Below are positions 1 through 4,573 of a stretch of 5,099 nucleotides of DNA, piece by piece. Under the pieces are notes generated by a model. That model saw only the letters and a list, made by a program, of their open reading frames with translations, had not been told where the DNA came from and searched no databases. A program made the translations under genes and the position numbers. How positions within the stretch are numbered: position 1 is the stretch's first letter; each line of letters opens with the position of its first letter. Location of the stretch: positions 1 through 5,099 of the forward strand of contig JAIEMH010000026.1 in assembly GCA_019752245.1 (NCBI GenBank). Direction: 5' to 3'. The DNA is from Flavobacteriaceae bacterium. GTDB lineage: Bacteria > Bacteroidota > Bacteroidia > Flavobacteriales > Flavobacteriaceae.

Positions 1-72
1 TTTTTTTTGCTTAGTTATATTTTACTATTGTAGATAATTTGTTATGTATGGTACCTAGAATTTAGGGATATT

Positions 73-453
73 TTAACCGAAATCGTTTAGAAACTTAGGA
101 TTGGATTGGATTTCAATTATTTTTTCTTCTTGATTTTTGGTCAATGAATATTTTTCGGAATTTGATAAAAACAAACAAATTTTTGAAATCGAACGAATAG
201 CAGAATCCGAGGTATATTTATTTAGAGTTTTACAAAATTCATCTAAAAATGGTAGAAACAATTCCATTTGTTCTTCGCAAATCAATTCTAAAATCCAACA
301 AGCTTTGTGATGATTTTTATCCTTAGTGTTGAATGCAATTTCCAATAAATACTGTAAATATTCAGGATTGTTAAAGATGAAATTTTTATTGTCATCTCTA
401 CTTTTTCTATGTGCTGTACTGTTAGCTATTTGGTTGTAAAAATTTGCATTCAT
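73..453 (-). CDS. Small HEAT-like helical protein of unknown function, probably C-terminally truncated
   Basis: A 126-residue protein with no signal peptide or membrane segment, predicted cytoplasmic and almost wholly helical. Residues about 10-95 (ending near SAIRSISKICLFL) look like two or three HEAT/ARM-type helical pairs and resemble, from memory, a Bacteroidota family of about 190 residues. Members of that family are sometimes labelled adenylosuccinate lyase, but no catalytic signature of that enzyme is present here, so I give no enzymatic function. Similarity to the remembered family runs to about EEKIIE (residues 108-113) and then stops. The last 13 residues look unrelated and the expected C-terminal third is missing. 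The ATG at 453 is the first possible start, because an in-frame TGA lies five codons upstream (466-468). It is divergent from hpt across 97 bp. It could be a shortened functional protein or a decaying gene. That it is a real coding region is fairly sure; the family link is moderate. Confidence 0.65.
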   Translation of the reverse strand: MNANFYNQIANSTAHRKSRDDNKNFIFNNPEYLQYLLEIAFNTKDKNHHKACWILELICEEQMELFLPFLDEFCKTLNKYTSDSAIRSISKICLFLSNSEKYSLTKNQEEKIIEIQSNPKFLNDFG

Positions 454-466
454 TTGGTAAATATAT

Positions 467-497
467 CAAATTTGCAAAAAAGTTTAAATACTTGCAA
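467..497 (-). promoter_or_regulatory. Candidate promoter for the minus-strand helical protein
   Basis: On the minus strand TTG (complement of 495-497) is followed after 20 nt by CAAATTTG (474-467). This matches five of the six fixed positions of the flavobacterial -7 box TAnnTTTG, at an accepted spacing. A start site about 7 nt further on would leave a leader of fewer than ten bases before the ATG at 453. The C in place of T and the very short leader keep confidence low. Confidence 0.35.
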
Positions 498-525
498 CGT
501 AATAGTTTTTACTTCTTTAAATTTG
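492..525 (+). promoter_or_regulatory. Candidate flavobacterial promoter for hpt
   Basis: TTG (492-494) is followed after 23 nt by TAAATTTG (518-525), an exact match to the TAnnTTTG -7 consensus described for Flavobacterium/Bacteroides sigma factors. The spacing is at the upper end of the accepted range. Transcription would begin near 531-534 and give a leader of roughly 18 nt before the hpt ATG at 551. This is the best promoter match I found in the window, and it lies where the divergent gene pair needs one. Confidence 0.6.
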
Positions 526-550
526 CACCTTATTCCTAAACCGAAAAATA

Positions 551-1081
551 ATGATACATCTTCACGACAAAACTTTCGAGCCATTTATTTCTTCTGATGA
601 GATAGATTTTGCAATTAAAAATATGGCAAAGCAAATGGACGACGATTTCTTTGAAGAAGTTCCTGTTTTTATAGGAGTTTTAAATGGTTCATTTATGGTT
701 TTGGCCGATTTAATGAAGCAATATCGTGGCATGTGCGAAGTGAGTTTTGTAAAAATGGCTTCGTATGAAGGAACGCAAACCACAAATGAGGTAAAACAAC
801 TTATTGGAATCAATGAAAATCTTGAAGGAAGAACAGTTGTGATTGTTGAAGATATAGTTGATACAGGAAATACAATAGAAGAATTAAGAGCAATTTTCAA
901 AGAAAAAGGCGTGAAGCATTTAAAAATTGCAACCCTTTTCTTTAAACCAGAAGCGTACAAAAAAGACATAAAAATTGATTATATAGGAATTAGAATTCCA
1001 AATAAATTCATCGTAGGATATGGTTTAGACTATGATGGTTTAGGAAGAAATTTGCCAGATGTTTATCAATTAGCACAGTAG
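551..1081 (+). CDS. hpt: Hypoxanthine phosphoribosyltransferase
   Basis: This cytoplasmic purine-salvage enzyme transfers the phosphoribosyl group of PRPP to hypoxanthine (often also guanine), giving IMP or GMP plus pyrophosphate. The 176-residue length is normal for bacterial Hpt. Visible landmarks, in order, are the pyrophosphate loop LNGS (44-47, Asn45 where many homologues have Lys), the flexible-loop Ser-Tyr in ASYEGTQT (70-77), and the PRPP-binding signature VVIVEDIVDTGNT (96-108) with its acidic pair Glu100-Asp101. Next come Lys132 in FFKPE, a likely purine-O6 contact, and the base-stacking segment NKFIVGYGLDYD (151-162) with Phe153 and Asp160. Arg166 follows near the C-terminus. The ATG at 551 is the only plausible start: a TAA lies in frame at 518-520 and no other ATG, GTG or TTG intervenes. 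There is no Shine-Dalgarno sequence, only an A-rich leader. adk follows after 99 bp on the same strand. Some other Flavobacteriaceae, from memory, carry Hpt and Adk as one fused protein. Confidence 0.95.
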   Translation: MIHLHDKTFEPFISSDEIDFAIKNMAKQMDDDFFEEVPVFIGVLNGSFMVLADLMKQYRGMCEVSFVKMASYEGTQTTNEVKQLIGINENLEGRTVVIVEDIVDTGNTIEELRAIFKEKGVKHLKIATLFFKPEAYKKDIKIDYIGIRIPNKFIVGYGLDYDGLGRNLPDVYQLAQ

Positions 1082-1083
1082 TC

Positions 1084-1102
1084 TTAAAACTGAAAGTTTT
1101 AA
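1084..1102 (+). other. Perfect 8-bp hairpin just after the hpt stop codon
   Basis: TTAAAACT (1084-1091) and AGTTTTAA (1095-1102) are exact complements around a GAA triloop, beginning 2 nt after the hpt TAG. The stem is AT-rich and is not followed by a T-run, so it is not a convincing intrinsic terminator. It could act as an mRNA 3'-end or processing structure between hpt and adk. Confidence 0.5.
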
Positions 1103-1120
1103 AGTCGAAAGTCTAAAGTA
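1101..1120. repeat. Degenerate 7-bp tandem repeat AAAGTNN, three units
   Basis: AAAGTCG, AAAGTCT and AAAGTA(A) start at 1101, 1108 and 1115 in exact 7-bp register. A further AAAGT starts at 1093 inside the hairpin. The repeat lies in the non-coding hpt-adk spacer. Simple repeats of this kind are, from memory, common between flavobacterial genes. Confidence 0.6.
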
Positions 1121-1140
1121 AAAAATAGATTTAAGAAATT

Positions 1141-1175
1141 CAATAATCTAACAAACCAATAATCTAACAATCTAA
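1141..1175. repeat. Tandem 14-bp repeat in the adk leader
   Basis: CAATAATCTAACAA occurs exactly at 1141-1154 and again at 1157-1170 (16-bp period), and a shortened unit CAATCTAA follows at 1168-1175. The stretch from 1136 up to the T of the adk start codon contains no G on the plus strand. The mRNA here should therefore be nearly unstructured, which may help ribosome access in a leader with no Shine-Dalgarno sequence. Confidence 0.8.
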
Positions 1176-1180
1176 TTAAA

Positions 1181-1753
1181 ATGATTAACATCGTTCTTTT
1201 CGGAAAACCTGGTGCAGGTAAAGGCACACAGGCTGAATTTTTAAAAGAAAAATACAATTTAACACATCTTTCAACTGGGGATATTTTTAGATTTAATATT
1301 AAAAACGACACTGATTTAGGTAGACTTGCTAAAACCTACATGGACAAAGGTGATTTGGTTCCAGACGAGGTAACCATTCAGATGTTGCAAAATGAAGTTG
1401 ATAAAAATCCACATTCGGCAGGGTTTTTATTTGATGGTTTTCCAAGAACATTGGCTCAGGCAGAAGCTTTGGATACGTTTTTAGCATTAAAAGGGCAAAG
1501 TGTCACAGCAACTGTTGCTCTTGAAGCCGACGACAATATTTTGGTAGCACGTCTTTTAGAAAGAGGAAAAACTTCAGGACGACCAGACGATCAAGATGAA
1601 GAAAAAATCAGAAACCGTTACGACGAATACAACCAGAAAACAGCGCCATTAATGAATTATTACTTAGAACAAGGTAAATTTCATGAAGTAAATGGTATAG
1701 GAACAATTTTAGAAGTTAACGAAAGATTGAACGAAATTTTCGATAAATTATAG
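1181..1753 (+). CDS. adk: Adenylate kinase, short-LID type
   Basis: This cytoplasmic nucleoside monophosphate kinase catalyses ATP + AMP = 2 ADP, setting the adenylate energy charge and completing AMP salvage. The 190-residue length fits the short form, which lacks the LID insertion of about 27 residues found in E. coli-type Adk. Landmarks are the P-loop GKPGAGKGT (8-16, Lys14 for ATP phosphates), STGD (31-34) followed by Arg37 in the AMP site, and DGFPRT (85-90, Asp85 and Arg89). The short lid LLERGKTSGRPDD (125-137) follows Arg124 and carries Arg128 and Arg134; Arg146 comes after it. The lid has no zinc-binding cysteines. The ATG at 1181 is fixed by an in-frame TAA at 1160-1162 with no alternative start between. 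No clear promoter is seen in the 99-bp spacer after hpt, so co-transcription with hpt is likely. The leader is a G-free tandem repeat. A candidate terminator follows at 1818-1860. Confidence 0.96.
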   Translation: MINIVLFGKPGAGKGTQAEFLKEKYNLTHLSTGDIFRFNIKNDTDLGRLAKTYMDKGDLVPDEVTIQMLQNEVDKNPHSAGFLFDGFPRTLAQAEALDTFLALKGQSVTATVALEADDNILVARLLERGKTSGRPDDQDEEKIRNRYDEYNQKTAPLMNYYLEQGKFHEVNGIGTILEVNERLNEIFDKL

Positions 1754-1817
1754 GCTAAAAATTTGCTTTGAATATATATTTCGAGCATTCAATTTTTTTT
1801 CAGATATTTGCAAACAG

Positions 1818-1860
1818 AAAAGGAGCTATTTCCGATAAGATGGATTTATGCTCTTTTTTT
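1818..1860 (+). terminator. Candidate intrinsic terminator after adk
   Basis: The arms at 1818-1826 and 1850-1858 form a 9-bp stem (core GGAGC with GCTCT, one G-U wobble). Inside it a 4-bp stem forms (1831-1834 with 1841-1844). The right arm runs into seven Ts at 1854-1860. The structure is rather AT-rich and bipartite, so termination may be partial. It ends only 13 bp before the next start codon, so it could also serve as an attenuator for the CNNM gene. Confidence 0.5.
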
Positions 1861-1873
1861 GTAATTTTAAGCT

Positions 1874-3148
1874 ATGGAAATTTTAATAATTCTTTTTTTA
1901 ATAATCTTAAACGGCGTTTTTTCAATGTCGGAAATTGCATTGATTTCTGCTCGAAAAAGCCGATTAGAAACTGCTGCAAAAAAAGGTCAGAAGAACGCAA
2001 AAGTCGCTTTGGATTTGGTTAATTCTCCCAATAAATTATTGTCAACAGTACAAATAGGAATTACCTTAATCAGTATTTTAACAGGTATTTATTCTGGAGA
2101 TAAAATAACAACAAACGTTCAAGTGTTTATAGAAGGTTTCACAGTTTTAAAGCCCTACGCGCATTCAATTGCAGTTGGAATAGTAGTGGTTGTATTAACC
2201 TTTTTCTCGTTAGTTTTAGGAGAGTTATTACCCAAAAGAATTGGTTTAAATTATCCAGAAGCCATTGCTAAATCAGTAGCAATTCCGATGAGGATAATTT
2301 CTCAGGTTACTGCGCCATTCATTTGGTTGCTAACTATTTCGACAGATTTTTTACTTAAAATATTAAACATAAAACCAACTGCCGACGGTAAAGTTACTGA
2401 AGACGAAATCAAAGCCATCATTAAAGAAGGAACAGAAGTTGGTGAAGTTCAAGAAATTGAACAAGATATAGTGGAACGTGTTTTTCATATTGGCGACCGA
2501 AAAGTAAACTCGTTGATGACGCATAGAAGTTCCATAATTTATCTTTCTGTAAATGATTCTGTAGAGGAAGTAAAGGCGAAAGTTCTCGAAGAATTGCACT
2601 CTGTTTATCCAGTTTGCGAAGAAAACCTGGACGATGTTATTGGAGTTGTTCTCTTGAAAGATTTGTTCGCAAATTTCGAAAAAGGAAATTTCAATTTAAA
2701 GTCAATTGCGAAAGATCCAGTATATTTTATCGAACATACATCAGCCTATAAAGCGTTAGAAAATTTCAAGAAATCAAAGATTCACTATGCATTTGTTACT
2801 GATGAATATGGCGTTTTTCAGGGAATTATTACTTTAAATGATATTTTAGAAGCGCTTGTTGGAGATGCATCCGATTTTGACGATGATGAGTTCAAACTTA
2901 TAGCAAATGAAGATGGAACTTGGTTGGTTGACGGACAATATTCGTTGCATGATTTCCTGACCTATTTTGATATGGACGAACTTACAACTGATTATGAAGT
3001 TACTACGGTAAGTGGTTTTTTTATCACCGAATTAGGAAATATTCCAAAACAAGGTGAAAAGTTAATCTGGAATAAACTCGAATTTGAAGCCCAAAAAATG
3101 GACGGTGTTGTAATTGAAAAGATTTTAATAAAAACATATAAAGAATAA
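1874..3148 (+). CDS. CNNM/CorC (HlyC)-family membrane protein with CBS-domain pair
   Basis: This 424-residue inner-membrane protein belongs to the family once annotated as hemolysin-like. Characterised CNNM/CorC relatives act in magnesium (or cobalt) export; the ion for this protein is inferred, not shown. The N-terminal transmembrane (DUF21) domain covers about residues 1-165. Hydrophobic segments lie near 2-25, 54-76, 97-118 and 134-165, and the conserved GELLPKRIGL (116-125) follows the third. An acidic linker helix (about 175-208, TEDEIKAIIKEGTEVGE) leads to MTHR at 215-218, where relatives usually have MTPR. CBS1 covers about 213-268. CBS2 covers about 280-333 and ends in the typical FVTDEYGVFQGIITLNDIL; this pair binds adenine nucleotides in relatives. 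A CorC/transporter-associated domain fills about 345-420. The ATG at 1874 is the first possible start, because TAA lies in frame at 1868-1870. I found no good promoter. obgE follows after 144 bp. Confidence 0.92.
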   Translation: MEILIILFLIILNGVFSMSEIALISARKSRLETAAKKGQKNAKVALDLVNSPNKLLSTVQIGITLISILTGIYSGDKITTNVQVFIEGFTVLKPYAHSIAVGIVVVVLTFFSLVLGELLPKRIGLNYPEAIAKSVAIPMRIISQVTAPFIWLLTISTDFLLKILNIKPTADGKVTEDEIKAIIKEGTEVGEVQEIEQDIVERVFHIGDRKVNSLMTHRSSIIYLSVNDSVEEVKAKVLEELHSVYPVCEENLDDVIGVVLLKDLFANFEKGNFNLKSIAKDPVYFIEHTSAYKALENFKKSKIHYAFVTDEYGVFQGIITLNDILEALVGDASDFDDDEFKLIANEDGTWLVDGQYSLHDFLTYFDMDELTTDYEVTTVSGFFITELGNIPKQGEKLIWNKLEFEAQKMDGVVIEKILIKTYKE

Positions 3149-3152
3149 AAGC

Positions 3153-3280
3153 ATTCAGTGGTAGGTTTTCAGTTAGTCTGATTACTAAAAAAATGTTCAC
3201 TGATAATTAAATTGTTATAAGTTTTAGATGTAAGTTTTAGATAATCTAAATAGCTGAAAACTAAATGCTGATAACTGAAT
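3153..3280. repeat. Long-range inverted repeat spanning the CNNM-obgE spacer
   Basis: Two nested arm pairs face each other across the spacer. ATTCAGT (3153-3159) is complementary to ACTGAAT (3274-3280). GTTTTCAGTTA (3165-3175) pairs with TAGCTGAAAAC (3251-3261) over 11 bp with one G-U. The arms are built from CTGAAAACT-like words, directed one way near the CNNM stop and the other way near the obgE start. In mRNA this could fold into one large stem just upstream of obgE. There is no T-run, so it is not a typical terminator. Confidence 0.65.
3218..3250. repeat. 13-bp-period direct repeat with an adjoining palindrome
   Basis: TAAGTTTTAGAT occurs exactly at 3218-3229 and 3231-3242. The second copy runs into a palindrome, TTTAGAT-A-ATCTAAA (3236-3250), with perfect 7-bp arms. 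It lies within the loop of the larger inverted repeat. Each copy contains TAAGTTTT, one base from the -7 promoter consensus, but no TTG sits at a proper distance, so a promoter is not claimed. Confidence 0.6.
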
Positions 3281-3292
3281 ACTAAAGAAAAA

Positions 3293-4327
3293 ATGACAGA
3301 AGGAAATTTTGTAGACTACGTAAAAATATATGTTACTTCCGGAAAAGGAGGTAAAGGTTCTACGCATTTACACCGCGAGAAATTCATAGAAAAAGGTGGT
3401 CCAGATGGTGGTGATGGTGGTCGTGGCGGACACGTTTACATAAGAGGAAACAAAAGTCTTTGGACACTTTTTCATTTAAAGTTTGTAAAACACATGCGTG
3501 GTGGTCATGGTGGTGATGGCGGAAGCTCTCGAAGCACAGGTCACGATGGTGAAGATAAAATTGTAGAAGTACCGTTGGGAACCGTTGTGAAAGATATTGA
3601 AACAGGAGAAATTCTTTTCGAAATTACCGAGCACGGAGAACAAAAAATTTTAGCACAAGGAGGAAAAGGTGGATTAGGAAACTGGCATTTTAGAAGTTCA
3701 ACCAATCAAACGCCAAGATATTCACAACCTGGAATGCCATCAACAGAAATTGATGTTATTTTAGAGCTGAAAGTTTTAGCAGACGTTGGTTTAGTAGGTT
3801 TTCCTAATGCTGGAAAATCAACTTTGCTTTCTGTGTTAACTTCAGCAAAACCAAAAATTGCTGATTACGCTTTTACAACTCTAAAGCCTAATTTAGGAAT
3901 TGTTGCGTATCGTGAATTTCAATCCTTTGTAATTGCAGATATCCCGGGAATTATTGAAGGTGCAGCCGAAGGAAAAGGATTAGGACATTATTTCTTGCGT
4001 CACATCGAGAGAAATTCAACGTTGCTGTTTCTAGTTCCGGCTGATGCAAAAGACATCAAAAAAGAATACGAAATTTTACTTGATGAATTACGTCGTTACA
4101 ATCCAGAAATGTTAGATAAAGATCGATTGATAGTAATTTCAAAATGTGATATGCTAGATGATGAACTAAAAAATGAATTAAAACAACAATTGGATGTTGA
4201 ATTTAAAGGAACACCTTATTTGTTCATTTCATCTGTTGCGCAGCAAGGTTTAACAGAATTAAAAGATAAACTTTGGGAAATGTTAAATGTTGATGATGAA
4301 AAACCAGATAACAGTCACGGTTTGTAG
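3293..4327 (+). CDS. obgE: Obg-family GTPase ObgE (CgtA)
   Basis: This essential cytoplasmic GTPase binds the 50S subunit late in assembly; studied homologues link ribosome maturation to GTP and ppGpp levels. The 344 residues comprise the glycine-rich Obg domain (about 5-160, with GGPDGGDGGRGG at 35-46 and GGHGGDGG at 70-77) and the G domain (about 162-332). G1 is GFPNAGKST (169-177), G2 contains the threonine of FTTL (194-197), G3 is DIPG (216-219), G4 is SKCD (283-286) and G5 is near SSVAQQG (313-319). G4 has Ser where the canonical NKxD has Asn; from memory Ser is tolerated in flavobacterial Obg proteins. The C-terminal OCT domain of Bacillus-type Obg is absent, leaving only a short acidic tail. 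The ATG at 3293 is fixed by an in-frame TAA at 3272-3274. It has no Shine-Dalgarno sequence, only an A-rich leader. It ends the plus-strand run, with a terminator 20 bp downstream. Confidence 0.96.
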   Translation: MTEGNFVDYVKIYVTSGKGGKGSTHLHREKFIEKGGPDGGDGGRGGHVYIRGNKSLWTLFHLKFVKHMRGGHGGDGGSSRSTGHDGEDKIVEVPLGTVVKDIETGEILFEITEHGEQKILAQGGKGGLGNWHFRSSTNQTPRYSQPGMPSTEIDVILELKVLADVGLVGFPNAGKSTLLSVLTSAKPKIADYAFTTLKPNLGIVAYREFQSFVIADIPGIIEGAAEGKGLGHYFLRHIERNSTLLFLVPADAKDIKKEYEILLDELRRYNPEMLDKDRLIVISKCDMLDDELKNELKQQLDVEFKGTPYLFISSVAQQGLTELKDKLWEMLNVDDEKPDNSHGL

Positions 4328-4346
4328 AAAAGTATAAATAAAATTG

Positions 4347-4374
4347 AAGCCTCGAATTATTCGGGGCTTTTTTT
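4347..4374 (+). terminator. Intrinsic terminator after obgE
   Basis: AAGCCTCGAA (4347-4356) pairs with TTCGGGGCTT (4360-4369) in a 10-bp stem with one G-U wobble and a TTA loop. A run of seven Ts (4368-4374) follows. This is the most GC-rich hairpin seen in the window's non-coding DNA and a textbook rho-independent terminator, placed 20 bp after the obgE stop. It separates obgE from the peptidase gene. Confidence 0.9.
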
Positions 4375-4470
4375 ATTTTATCAAAATTCTTGATTTCCTA
4401 AAATAAAGTTAAAATTAAATAAAACGATATAGTTTTAAAGTCATAATTTTATTAAATCCTCAAAAATTAG

Positions 4471-4478
4471 TACTTTCG
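4471..4478 (+). promoter_or_regulatory. Candidate -7 promoter box for the S46 peptidase gene
   Basis: TACTTTCG, followed by CA, matches five of six fixed positions of TAnnTTTG and lies downstream of the obgE terminator, where a promoter is needed. No TTG is present 17-23 nt upstream, only T-rich sequence around 4447-4451, so the -33 part is weak. A start near 4484 would give a leader of about 90 nt. Confidence 0.4.
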
Positions 4479-4505
4479 CAACACTAAAATTTTATAATAT
4501 TCAAT

Positions 4506-4530
4506 TTTAAAAGAAAAATACTCTTTTAAA
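4506..4530 (+). other. Hairpin in the peptidase 5' leader
   Basis: TTTAAAAGA (4506-4514) and TCTTTTAAA (4522-4530) are perfect 9-bp complements around a 7-nt loop, ending 43 bp before the ATG at 4574. The stem is AT-rich and has no T-run after it. It may be a stabilising 5' mRNA hairpin or, read as DNA, a binding palindrome. No known riboswitch is recognised here. Confidence 0.45.
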
Positions 4531-4573
4531 TAGATTATTAGCTAACAAACAATTAACCTTTATATTCTTTAAA

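Noticed and set aside
1..72. Eight Ts at the very start, possibly the tail of a terminator or a gene end
   Set aside because: Any hairpin would lie outside the window, and no coding frame or motif is visible in these 72 bases.
409..597. 62-codon open frame on the plus strand across the divergent spacer
   Set aside because: It overlaps the start of hpt in another frame and the start of the minus-strand gene, has no recognisable domain, and covers the promoter region.
562..969. 135-codon open frame on the minus strand inside hpt
   Set aside because: It is antisense to a clear enzyme gene whose motifs explain the base pattern; the translation matches nothing known.
1099..1311. 70-codon minus-strand open frame across the adk start
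   Set aside because: Its C-terminal half is built from low-complexity spacer repeats and the rest is antisense to the Adk P-loop.
1757..1800. Possible earlier terminator after adk, with eight Ts at 1793-1800
   Set aside because: The stem needs a 3-nt bulge and several weak or mismatched pairs. The hairpin at 1818-1860 is better, though this one could help termination.
1768..2022. 84-codon open frame on the plus strand
   Set aside because: It overlaps the CNNM gene start in another frame, and its residues reflect T-rich runs and the CNNM reading frame.
2363..2599. 78-codon minus-strand open frame inside the CNNM gene
   Set aside because: It is antisense to the linker and first CBS domain and has no independent support.
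3345..3352. AAGGAGGT, a perfect Shine-Dalgarno-like word
   Set aside because: It encodes the Gly-Lys-Gly-Gly segment of ObgE and no start codon uses it. Its presence fits the view that this organism does not depend on such pairing.
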